A DNA stretch of 5,046 bases, from positions 1 through 5,046 of the forward strand of contig JACDBP010000360.1 in NCBI GenBank assembly GCA_013694835.1. Reading direction: 5' to 3'. How positions within the stretch are numbered: the stretch's first letter is position 1; each line of letters starts with the position of its first letter. This DNA is from Chloroflexota bacterium. Its GTDB lineage: Bacteria; Chloroflexota; Limnocylindria; Limnocylindrales; CSP1-4. Below are positions 1 to 5,046 of the stretch, one piece after another. Both the position numbers and the translations under genes were made by a program. The notes under the pieces were generated by a model, which ran no database searches, was not told the DNA's origin, and saw only the letters and a list, made by a program, of their open reading frames with translations.

Positions 1-245
1 GGGCCACGTGACTCGTCCTCGGCCATCGTGCTCGTCAGGCGGGATGAGCTCGGACCTGCGCTCGAGGGGCGGGTCTCCAGCCGGGTGTCGATGGTCGCGG
101 CTTCGGTGATCTCGGTGGAGGCCTTGCGGAACTCGCGGATCGTCTTGCCCACCGCCGAGCCCATCTCGGGCAACCGGCGCGGGCCGAGCACGAGCAGCGC
201 GATGACAAGCAGGATGATCAGCTCGACGGGCCCGATATTCGGCAT
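1..245 (-). CDS. tatA: Sec-independent protein translocase, TatA/TatB family (3' end cut by window edge)
   Basis: Twin-arginine translocation subunit that sits in the cytoplasmic membrane and, in the known family, oligomerises to let folded proteins cross. The 81 visible residues start MPNIGPVELI. They have a short N-terminal membrane helix (about residues 7-20) with a polar Glu8 near its start, the Gly21-Pro22 hinge in LGPRRLPEMG, and an amphipathic helix (about 24-44, ending GKTIREFRKAS). A polar, Ser/Thr-rich tail follows and runs off the window without a stop. The ATG at 245-243 is chosen because GGGAGG lies 9 nt upstream and the protein begins exactly where TatA proteins do. It lies 34 nt after the pyrF stop, so it is probably the last visible gene of the operon. 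TatA and TatB share this N-terminus; the missing C-terminus would help separate them. The family call is firm, while the A-versus-B choice is tentative. Confidence 0.88.
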   Translation of the reverse strand, partial: MPNIGPVELIILLVIALLVLGPRRLPEMGSAVGKTIREFRKASTEITEAATIDTRLETRPSSAGPSSSRLTSTMAEDESRG

Positions 246-254
246 GACCGTCTG

Positions 255-260
255 CCTCCC
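255..260 (-). promoter_or_regulatory. Shine-Dalgarno site of the tatA-family gene
   Basis: The minus strand reads GGGAGG here, 9 nt before the ATG at 245-243. It is the strongest ribosome binding site in the window and fixes the tatA start. It lies in the 34-nt gap (246-279) after pyrF. I see no convincing inverted repeat with a T-run in that gap, so no terminator is called and read-through from pyrF is expected. Confidence 0.7.
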
Positions 261-279
261 TGCTGCGTGGAACCTGGCG

Positions 280-1149
280 TCATGCTAGCACCCGCAGGCG
301 CCCCGCCCAGCCTTTCGCGGCGCGAGCAACGGCCTCGCCGGGATCGCCGGCCGACCCGGTGTGCAGGGCAGCGGCCGCCGAGGCGATGGCTCGTGACACG
401 TTGACGAGCAGGGCGCCGCCGCGTATGCCAGCCGCCGGTCCGTCGGTCGCGGGTCCCGCCTCCAGCACGACCCCATCCGAGCCGCCCTGCTCGCCGACCC
501 CCGGTACGAGGAACGGCAGAGCCGGTGCAGCGGCACGGATGCGCCGCAGTTCGTCGGGAGCGGTAGCCCCAACGACCAGCCCGACGCCGCCCGCAGGGGC
601 CCACGCTGCCACCGTGCGGGCGACGTGGAGGTAGAGCGGCTCGTCCCCTACCGTCAGGTCCTGGAACTCGGCCGCGCCGGGGTTGGAGGTACGGCAGAGG
701 ACGTAGGCGAAGCCGGGCTCCCGCGTGAGGTAGGGCTCGATGGCGTCACGGCCCAGATACGGGTTGACCGTGACCGCATCGGCTCCCCACGCATCGAACA
801 GCGCCGCGGCACCGTGGACGCTGGTAGGCCCGATGTCAGCGCGCTTCGCGTCGAGGATGACCGGTAGGTCGGCAGGCAGCCGCCCGCGCAGCCGCTCCAG
901 CGCGGCGAGTCCGCCACTTCCCCATGCCTCGAAGAAGGCCAGATTCGGCTTGACCGCGGCCGCGTACGGGCCGGCTGCCTCCAGCAGGAGCTGCGCGAAC
1001 CGTTCGATCCCCTCAAGCGTTCGTGGGAAGCTCGCAGGGAGCCGGTCGGGCGTCGGATCGATGCCGAGGCACAGCACGCTGCCGACCGCTGCGATGCGCG
1101 TCCCGAGCTTCTCCAGGTATGGCCTCGAGCCCGGCAGGCGGTCCGTCAC
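280..1149 (-). CDS. pyrF: Orotidine 5'-phosphate decarboxylase, type 2
   Basis: Cytoplasmic enzyme that decarboxylates orotidine 5'-phosphate to UMP, the final step of de novo pyrimidine synthesis. The 289-residue TIM-barrel protein carries CLGIDP at 27-32, KPN at 67-69 and the catalytic segment DAKRADI at 100-106 (Asp100, Lys102, Asp105). TVNPYLGRDAIEP (127-139) and LCRTSNPGA (151-159) are typical of the longer mycobacterial-type (type 2) subfamily. The phosphate-binding loop PGVGEQGG is at 216-223 and an SR pair at 252-253. Length fits type 2 (roughly 270-290), not the shorter type 1. The start is the GTG at 1149-1147. It overlaps the stop of the upstream PD40 gene as GTGA, and the frame further upstream, though open, has no PyrF similarity. 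The only purine-rich stretch (GGAGAG, 1173-1168) is about 18 nt away, too far for a normal site, so translation probably relies on coupling to the upstream gene. Stop TGA at 282-280. Confidence 0.95.
   Translation of the reverse strand: MTDRLPGSRPYLEKLGTRIAAVGSVLCLGIDPTPDRLPASFPRTLEGIERFAQLLLEAAGPYAAAVKPNLAFFEAWGSGGLAALERLRGRLPADLPVILDAKRADIGPTSVHGAAALFDAWGADAVTVNPYLGRDAIEPYLTREPGFAYVLCRTSNPGAAEFQDLTVGDEPLYLHVARTVAAWAPAGGVGLVVGATAPDELRRIRAAAPALPFLVPGVGEQGGSDGVVLEAGPATDGPAAGIRGGALLVNVSRAIASAAAALHTGSAGDPGEAVARAAKGWAGRLRVLA
1146..1149 (-). other. GTGA stop/start overlap, PD40 gene to pyrF
   Basis: On the minus strand GTGA contains both the pyrF start (GTG, 1149-1147) and the TGA stop of the PD40 gene (1148-1146). 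With no well-spaced Shine-Dalgarno before pyrF, this arrangement points to termination-reinitiation coupling, so the two proteins are probably made in linked amounts. The coupling is inferred from layout only. Confidence 0.75.
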
Positions 1150-2420
1150 GGGGTCGTTGCGACGGGGCTCTCCGTGCGCGCGGAGGAGGCGGCCGGACTC
1201 GGCAGGGCCGGTCGAAGGTCGGGCGGGAAGAACCATGCCGGCGACGAGCTGGCATCGATCGAGCCGTCCTCGGTGATGGCCTTGTCGAGGGCGGGCTTCA
1301 GGCTCCCGTCGTCCTCGAGGGTCATGATCCGCAGATCGATGGCCTGGCCGTTGAGGCGCAGATAGGCGATCTGGGTGCCGTCGGGCGAGTAGACCGGCGA
1401 GAAGCTGTTCCCATCTCGCGTCAGCTGGTTCACCTCCTGGCCCGAGGCCACCTCCACGATCGCCAGGTCGCGCCCCTTGCCGTTCGTCCGCTCGCCGACG
1501 ACATACTTGCCGTCCGGCGACCAACTCGGGTTGGCGAAGCCGCGCGGCCCGACGTACCGCACCTTCTTGGTGGCAAGCGTGTAGATGCCCACGCGCGGCG
1601 CACCCACCGTCCCATTCCGGCCGTTGTAGCTGAAGGCGATCTGCTTGCCATCCGGGCTCCAGTCGGGGTCGTTGTGCCCCAGCACGCTGACATCTTTCAC
1701 CCCGAGGTTGGTGACCTTGCCGCCCGCCGTTGACATGAGGCTCAGCGTCACGTCGCGGGTGAGGGGGTCGGGCGCGTCGGAGACGAGGGCGAACTGCTTG
1801 CCGTCCGGGCTGACATCCGCCTGGAGGAGCTGCTGGAAGTACCGGCGATTCGCGCCGCCGCCCAGGTTGTACAGCCCGCTCTGGACCTCTTCCCGATCAC
1901 TGCCGTCGGCGGCCATGCTCATGATCACGGGGTAGATGAGCGTGTACTTGGAATCGCGCCCCTGCCACGGCGACTGGGCGACGACCGTGCGTGTCTCGGT
2001 GAAGTAGATGCGCGCCCCGTCGGGGGCCCAGGCGGGCCAGCTGTCCGTGCCCTTGTCGCTCAGCTGGGTGAGCTTGTCGCCGCTGATGGACCAGATATTG
2101 CCGGTCCGCACGAACAGCATCGTGCCGCGGACCTGGGCGCGTTGTTCGGGTGCCGGCGTGATGACCATGCTGGGGTTGGGCGTCGGCTGACCGGGGCCCG
2201 GTCCCGTGGGCGTCCGCGTCGCGCCCGGGCCAGGCGTGGTTCCCGGCGCAGCGGAGGCAGAGCCGGAGAGCGACAGCAGGCCCAGGCTGAGCACGGCCGC
2301 GACCACGAGACCGACCACGGCCAGCAGCGGCGCGATGCCCATCGACGGACGGCCCGGACCAGCGGCGTCCCCGCCGACGCGGCGCGGAACGGGTGGCCGG
2401 CGTTGGGGGCGACTGGTCAT
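1146..2420 (-). CDS. Membrane-anchored PD40 (TolB-like) beta-propeller protein of unknown function
   Basis: A 424-residue protein. A basic N-terminus (1-28, many Arg) leads into one hydrophobic segment (about 29-51, IAPLLAVVGLVVAAVLSLGL), probably an uncleaved anchor or signal sequence. A Pro/Thr/Gly-rich linker (about 59-92) follows, then a propeller outside the membrane. The blades are marked by PD40 motifs: WAPDG 131-135, VSPDG 203-207, WSPDG 254-258, WSPDG 300-304 and YSPDG 344-348. A degenerate sixth (SPAWFFPP, 393-400) and a Ser/Pro-rich tail come last. TolB and DPP-IV-type proteins share such repeats, but there is no TolB N-terminal domain, no peptidase domain and no Tol/Pal neighbours, so the gene name TolB is not justified. 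Start ATG 2420-2418 overlaps the recJ stop as ATGA; GGGAG at 2429-2425 lies only 4 nt upstream. Its role, ligand or partner cannot be read from sequence. Confidence 0.85.
   Translation of the reverse strand: MTSRPQRRPPVPRRVGGDAAGPGRPSMGIAPLLAVVGLVVAAVLSLGLLSLSGSASAAPGTTPGPGATRTPTGPGPGQPTPNPSMVITPAPEQRAQVRGTMLFVRTGNIWSISGDKLTQLSDKGTDSWPAWAPDGARIYFTETRTVVAQSPWQGRDSKYTLIYPVIMSMAADGSDREEVQSGLYNLGGGANRRYFQQLLQADVSPDGKQFALVSDAPDPLTRDVTLSLMSTAGGKVTNLGVKDVSVLGHNDPDWSPDGKQIAFSYNGRNGTVGAPRVGIYTLATKKVRYVGPRGFANPSWSPDGKYVVGERTNGKGRDLAIVEVASGQEVNQLTRDGNSFSPVYSPDGTQIAYLRLNGQAIDLRIMTLEDDGSLKPALDKAITEDGSIDASSSPAWFFPPDLRPALPSPAASSARTESPVATTP
1377..2030 (-). repeat. Five PD40 blade motifs (x-S/A-P-D-G)
   Basis: Degenerate coding repeats inside the propeller gene. 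In + strand coordinates they are 1377-1391 (YSPDG), 1509-1523 (WSPDG), 1647-1661 (WSPDG), 1800-1814 (VSPDG) and 2016-2030 (WAPDG). The spacing is 132-216 bp, as expected for one blade each, with the largest gap between the first two motifs of the protein. The nucleotide copies are similar because they encode the same turn; they are not a mobile or regulatory repeat. Confidence 0.8.
2417..2420 (-). other. ATGA stop/start overlap, recJ to PD40 gene
   Basis: Minus-strand ATGA holds the PD40 gene start (ATG 2420-2418) and the recJ stop (TGA 2419-2417). Such 4-nt overlaps usually mean co-transcription and translational coupling. A ribosome stopping early in the frameshifted recJ would not reach this point, so the state of recJ matters for downstream expression. 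Confidence 0.8.
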
Positions 2421-3541
2421 GCGGCTCCCGTGAGCATCGGATCGAGCGTGACGGACGCGGTCAGTGTGGTCGTTTCCGCGCCGGCCGTCGCGCCCGGGGC
2501 AGCCACCAGTGCTGCGAGAGCTCCGGCCGGGGCCACGTCTCGCACCTCCAGCTGGAGTGACTCGTAACCGCCGAACGTCCGGCTCGCCAGGTAGCCGCAG
2601 ACATCGATGGCGTCCCCCTCACGCACCCGATCGAGCAGGTCGCCGCGCCCGAAGCCGATCCCGTCGATCACCTCGAGACCCTTCCTGAGCGTCAGCTGGG
2701 CGTGCCCGCCGGCAGCGCTGCGCACGCGCGAGACGACCAGGCCGGAGATGCCGACCACCGGCCGCGGGTTGCCGACGCCCGTGGGCAGCAGCAGCGCGAG
2801 CTCGCGCTGCAGCGGGTAGTTGATGTCAGGTGCCTCGAGGACCAGGTCGAGCGGCAGTGGCGGCAGCGTATCGGGCGGGCCGTATTCCGCCGCGACCGCG
2901 AGCATGTGCTCACGGAAGGCTTCCAACCTGTCTTCGGGCAGCGAGCAGCCGGCGGCACCGGCGTGGCCGCCGTACCGCTCGAATAGCCACGCGCCGCGCT
3001 CGAACGCCGCAGCCAGATCGAAGCCAGCCGGGCTGCGGGCTGATCCACGCCAGGGCTGCGTCTGCGACGACAGCACCACCGCAGCCCGGCCGCGCTCTTC
3101 CGCAAGGCGGCCTGCCACCAGCCCGATCACGCCGACCGGCCAATCCCCGACCACCATGATCACCGCGTCGTCGTGCCGCGCCTCCGCGGCCAGCCGCGCT
3201 TCGCCGAGCGCCGTGCCGGTCACGTCCCGGCGGGCGAGGTTGCTCGCCTCCAGCTCCTGGGCCAGGCGCTGGACCTCCGCCGGATCGTCGGCGAGAAGCA
3301 GGCGTGCGGCTACGATGGCGTCGCCCATCCGCCCGGCTGCGTTCAGTCGGGGGGCCAGGACGTAGCCGATGGTGTCGAGGTCGACCGCGAGGTCCTCTCT
3401 CAGGCCCGCAGCTCGCAGGAGAGCCGCCAGGCCCGGTCGCAGGCCACGCGCCATCCGCGCCAGGCCGAGGCGGGCGATGCAGCGGTTCTCGCCCACCAGC
3501 GGCGCCAGGTCGGCGACGGTGCCGATGGTTGCCAGGTCCAC
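2417..3541 (-). CDS. recJ: RecJ C-terminal fragment (rest of DHH, DHHA1 and OB domains)
   Basis: This is the frame downstream of the frameshift. It is open from 3712 to the TGA at 2419-2417, and the first standard start codon in it is the GTG at 3541. An automatic gene caller would probably report 374 residues from there, but that GTG is the internal Val229 of the full protein (within ALALDLVDLATIG), not a natural start. The fragment holds GTVADLAPLVGENR, the DHHA1 domain with GGHAGAAG and the OB-like domain, but lacks motifs I to III. It would not be an active nuclease alone. One family position differs from E. coli RecJ: the WHxGV motif reads WPVGV (residues 363-367 of the full protein). 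Confidence 0.6.
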   Translation of the reverse strand: MDLATIGTVADLAPLVGENRCIARLGLARMARGLRPGLAALLRAAGLREDLAVDLDTIGYVLAPRLNAAGRMGDAIVAARLLLADDPAEVQRLAQELEASNLARRDVTGTALGEARLAAEARHDDAVIMVVGDWPVGVIGLVAGRLAEERGRAAVVLSSQTQPWRGSARSPAGFDLAAAFERGAWLFERYGGHAGAAGCSLPEDRLEAFREHMLAVAAEYGPPDTLPPLPLDLVLEAPDINYPLQRELALLLPTGVGNPRPVVGISGLVVSRVRSAAGGHAQLTLRKGLEVIDGIGFGRGDLLDRVREGDAIDVCGYLASRTFGGYESLQLEVRDVAPAGALAALVAAPGATAGAETTTLTASVTLDPMLTGAA

Positions 3542-3545
3542 GAGG

Positions 3546-4226
3546 TCAAGCGCCAGCGCCGGGCCGTCGGGGAGGTCCCGCAGCAGCAGTTGCGCGAGCT
3601 TGAATGCGACGCCGCTGCCCGCCAGCCGGGGATCCGGGTAGCGGCTGTCGTGTCGGCGCGGGTTGACGACCGCGACGGCCGGCGGCAGCTCCGGGCCTAC
3701 GTGGTGGTTCGGTCACGATGACACCGATCCCGGCGGCCGCTGCGGTCGCGATCTCGGGGGCACTCGCGGTCCCGCAGTCCACGGTCACGATCAGCGTCTG
3801 GCCGTCCGCCTCGGCCCGGGCCACAGCAGCGGCCGAGAGCCCGTGCCCCTCGTCCAGACGGCTCGGGACGTATGGCGTCGCGTCAGCACCGAGGCAGCGA
3901 AGGGCGGTGACGAGGATCGTCAGCCCGGTCAGCCCGTCCGCGTCGAAGTCACCGAAGACCATCACCCTTTCGCCGGCTGCGGCGGCGGCCTGCAGGCGCG
4001 CCACAGCCCTGTCGGCGTCAGGAAGCAGTGCCGGGTCATGCAGGCCCTCGGACGGATCGCCGAAGAAGGCGTCCAGGTCCCGGGCCGAAGCGTGGCCACG
4101 CGCTGCCAGCACGGTGATCAGCCGGCTCGAGAGACCGCGAGCTGCGCCCGCCGCTGCCAGCTCGGCGCTCACCACGGGTCGCGTCGGGAGCCGCCAGCGG
4201 AACGCCGGGGACAGGGCTTCGGTCAT
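3546..4226 (-). CDS. recJ: RecJ N-terminal fragment (motifs I-II, then out-of-frame tail)
   Basis: Reading from ATG 4226 without correction gives 226 residues. Residues 1-172 are true RecJ, including GDFDADG and VDCGT. Then 54 out-of-frame residues (starting EPPRRPGAAAG) follow before a TGA at 3548-3546. If the sequence is correct this is what a ribosome would make: it ends at the DHH motif and lacks the DHHA1 domain, so it should be inactive. The same frame is also open upstream into secF, but that extension is antifeature sequence in the wrong frame of secF and is not part of the gene. Confidence 0.6.
   Translation of the reverse strand: MTEALSPAFRWRLPTRPVVSAELAAAGAARGLSSRLITVLAARGHASARDLDAFFGDPSEGLHDPALLPDADRAVARLQAAAAAGERVMVFGDFDADGLTGLTILVTALRCLGADATPYVPSRLDEGHGLSAAAVARAEADGQTLIVTVDCGTASAPEIATAAAAGIGVIVTEPPRRPGAAAGRRGRQPAPTRQPLPGSPAGGQRRRIQARATAAAGPPRRPGAGA
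3708..3709 (-). other. recJ: Single-base insertion site in recJ
   Basis: The minus strand reads ATC GTG ACC GAA CCA CCA CGT. Deleting one A gives ATC GTG ACC GAC CAC CAC GTA, which is I-V-T-D-H-H-V, the RecJ motif III. The two A residues (T3708 and T3709 on the + strand) are therefore the most economical place for the extra base. The run is only two bases long, so this is not a typical homopolymer error. Confidence 0.85.
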
Positions 4227-4261
4227 CGCGACCAGCCTGCCATCCACGGCTGCACCACGAC
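4227..4261. other. secF-recJ intergenic gap
   Basis: This 35-nt spacer separates the secF TAA (4264-4262) from the recJ ATG. It contains only a weak candidate ribosome site (GCAGG on the minus strand about 9 nt before ATG). I see no promoter or hairpin, which supports read-through from secF into recJ. Confidence 0.55.
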
Positions 4262-5046
4262 TTATCGCGTCGCTTTCGCCGCCGACAGTTGCTGCTGGCG
4301 CCGCCGGCCGGCCCAGTTGTGCCAATCGACCAGGATCGGCGCCGCGTTGAAGATCGACGAGTAGGTCCCCGAGAGGATCCCGAGCAGGAGCGCCAGCACG
4401 AACACCCGGATCGCCTCGCCGCCGAAGAGCAGCAGCGCGGTCAGCGTGAGCACGACCGTCAGCGAGGTGTTGATCGAGCGGCCGATGGTCTGCAGGATGC
4501 TGTGGTTGACGATCGCCTCGAACGGCTCCCCCGCGTGGCGGATGCGGTTCTCCCGGATCCGGTCGAAGACGACGATCGTGTCGTGCACGCTGAAGCCGAT
4601 GACGGTCAGCATCGCCGTCACGAAAAGGCCATCGATCTGGACGCCGAAGAAGGTGCCCAGCACGGCGAAGGTGCCGACGACGACGATCACGTCGTGGATC
4701 AGGGCGCCGATGGCCGTGGCACCCATCCGGAAGTCGCCGAAGCGGAGCGTGATCCAACCCATGATGCCCAGCGATCCGAGCAGGATGAGCACCAGGGCCT
4801 GGCCGGTCAGCTCCTGGCTGATGGTCGGCCCGATGGACGACTCCTGGGTGACACAGGTGATTCGCGAGAAACGCTCCTGCAGCGCGGTCGCCAGCTCCGC
4901 GAGCTTGCCGGAGGTGGGCACCGGGTTGCAGCCCGCGGCGGTGCTCTGCGTCGGGGAGGGTGCCGGGCTGGCCGACGGCGAGGGCGTGGGCGACGGCGAG
5001 GGTGACGGGCTTGGCGAGGGGCTGGGCGATGTCGACGCCGAACCGC
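4262..5046 (-). CDS. secF: Protein translocase subunit SecF (5' end cut by window edge)
   Basis: SecF pairs with SecD in the membrane and uses the proton gradient to help pull proteins out of the SecYEG channel. The visible 260 codons begin inside the extracytoplasmic P1 domain; TM1 and the start codon lie beyond 5046. After a Ser-Pro repeat (visible residues about 6-31) comes the end of P1 (SGKLAELATALQERF, then SSIGPTISQEL). TM2 (about 81-99), RFGDFRMG (101-108) and a helix with HDV (117-119) follow. The signature TAMLTVIGFSVHDTIVVFDR then leads into IREN, ending at 166, followed by QTIGRSINTSLTVVL (185-199) and the last membrane helix with GTYSSIFNAAPILVDW (226-241). The basic tail ends in TAA at 4264-4262. 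Motifs match SecF better than SecD, which lacks FDRIREN in this form. SecD is expected just upstream (outside the window). Two cysteines, 24 residues apart in P1 (codons at 4930-4928 and 4855-4853), could form a disulfide; this is speculative. Confidence 0.93.
   Translation of the reverse strand, partial: GSASTSPSPSPSPSPSPSPTPSPSASPAPSPTQSTAAGCNPVPTSGKLAELATALQERFSRITCVTQESSIGPTISQELTGQALVLILLGSLGIMGWITLRFGDFRMGATAIGALIHDVIVVVGTFAVLGTFFGVQIDGLFVTAMLTVIGFSVHDTIVVFDRIRENRIRHAGEPFEAIVNHSILQTIGRSINTSLTVVLTLTALLLFGGEAIRVFVLALLLGILSGTYSSIFNAAPILVDWHNWAGRRRQQQLSAAKATR
4976..5029 (-). repeat. secF: Ser-Pro dipeptide coding repeat in SecF P1 domain
   Basis: Hexanucleotide-like units (TCGCCC, AGCCCC, TCACCG and similar on the minus strand) encode seven consecutive Ser-Pro pairs (5029-4988), then Thr-Pro-Ser-Pro (4987-4976). 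A looser Ser/Ala/Pro/Thr-rich stretch continues to about 4940. The codons vary between units, so this is an older or selected low-complexity linker, not a perfect microsatellite. It lies between TM1 (outside the window) and the conserved end of P1, so it should face outside the membrane. Confidence 0.85.

Larger units (their letters stand above)
2417..4226 (-). pseudogene. recJ: Single-stranded-DNA-specific exonuclease RecJ, frameshifted in the DHH motif
   Basis: RecJ degrades single-stranded DNA 5' to 3' in recombination and base-excision/mismatch repair. Removing one extra base gives a full-length 602-residue protein (E. coli RecJ is 577). It has GDFDADG at 92-98 (motif I), TVDCGT at 148-153, IVTDHH at 170-175 after correction, VVNPRRHDSRYPDPRLAG (186-203), GTVADLAPLVGENR (235-248), PRLNAAGRMG (292-301) and the DHHA1 motif GGHAGAAG (419-426). 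An OB-like region (about 468-563) and a low-complexity Ala/Thr-rich tail follow. As written, the codon for Asp173 reads GAA followed by CCACCAC, where GAC CAC CAC is expected, so the reading frame changes at 3708-3709. Conservation is intact on both sides, with no second lesion. ATG 4226-4224 is the best start, with weak AGG-like pairing upstream; a GTG 7 codons earlier is less likely. It lies 35 nt after secF. Real mutation versus sequence error is unresolved. Confidence 0.88.

Noticed and set aside
246..279. Terminator or promoter between pyrF and tatA
   Set aside because: The 34-nt gap shows a clear Shine-Dalgarno but no stable inverted repeat with a T-run and no recognisable -10/-35 pair.
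1150..1524. N-terminal extension of PyrF to 414 residues
   Set aside because: The frame is open upstream of the GTG at 1149, but those residues are out of frame with the PD40 gene and resemble no PyrF domain; the GTGA overlap and family length favour 289 residues.
1023..1733. + strand open frame of 236 codons across pyrF and the PD40 gene
   Set aside because: It runs antisense across the boundary of two well-supported genes and shows no domain of its own.
1146..2420. Naming the propeller protein TolB of the Tol-Pal system
   Set aside because: It has PD40 repeats only: no TolB N-terminal domain, no TolA/Pal neighbours, and a membrane anchor with a Pro-rich linker instead of a simple periplasmic signal peptide.
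3700..3722. Programmed +1 frameshift in recJ
   Set aside because: There is no slow stop codon, no Shine-Dalgarno-like stimulator and no obvious slippery site at the junction. A shift here would give N-H-H or E-H-H instead of D-H-H, unlikely to preserve the metal site.
3663..4364. + strand open frames opposite recJ (up to 233 codons)
   Set aside because: They are antisense shadows of recJ in GC-rich DNA, with no recognisable motifs or ribosome site.
4227..4757. 403-residue protein running from within secF into recJ
   Set aside because: The part before 4226 is secF read in the wrong frame; RecJ similarity begins only around the ATG at 4226.
4289..5005. Long open frame on the + strand opposite secF (238 codons)
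   Set aside because: It mirrors the secF codons on the other strand. Its product is dominated by Asp/Glu/Arg/Gly from GC-rich third positions and shows no domain; secF explains the region fully.

Overview
This is a compact, GC-rich bacterial chromosomal segment in which every supported gene lies on the minus strand. In transcription order (right to left) it reads secF (5' end cut by the window edge), recJ (frameshifted), a membrane-anchored PD40/TolB-like beta-propeller protein, pyrF, and a tatA/tatB-family gene (3' end cut by the window edge). The organism is probably a high-GC bacterium such as a Chloroflexota (Limnocylindria-like) or an actinobacterium-like lineage. This rests on strong GC bias, long Ser-Pro and Pro-Thr linkers in exported segments, the type-2 (mycobacterial-like) PyrF and the RecJ motif variants. 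The phylum assignment is inference, since no rRNA or other marker is present.

Layout: 1-245 TatA-family N-terminal part; 246-279 short gap with a good Shine-Dalgarno; 280-1149 pyrF; 1146-2420 PD40 propeller protein; 2417-4226 recJ; 4227-4261 short gap; 4262-5046 SecF C-terminal part. PD40/pyrF and recJ/PD40 each overlap by 4 nt (GTGA and ATGA). The other two gaps are 35 nt or less, so the whole block looks like one operon. No stretch over 300 bases lacks a gene.

Functionally the cluster mixes protein export (SecF of the SecDF accessory complex, TatA/B of the twin-arginine pathway), DNA repair (RecJ 5'-3' single-strand exonuclease), pyrimidine synthesis (PyrF, the last step to UMP) and an extracytoplasmic propeller protein of unknown role. 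This looks like a conserved housekeeping neighbourhood, not an accessory island. I see no mobile element, CRISPR array, RNA gene or defence system.

The most notable observation is a single extra base (T/T at 3708-3709 on the + strand) inside the codon for the Asp of RecJ's DHH metal-binding motif. It splits recJ into two frames, with otherwise well conserved sequence on both sides. It is either a recent inactivating mutation or a sequence/assembly error. The second point of interest is a Ser-Pro dipeptide repeat inserted in the extracytoplasmic P1 region of SecF.
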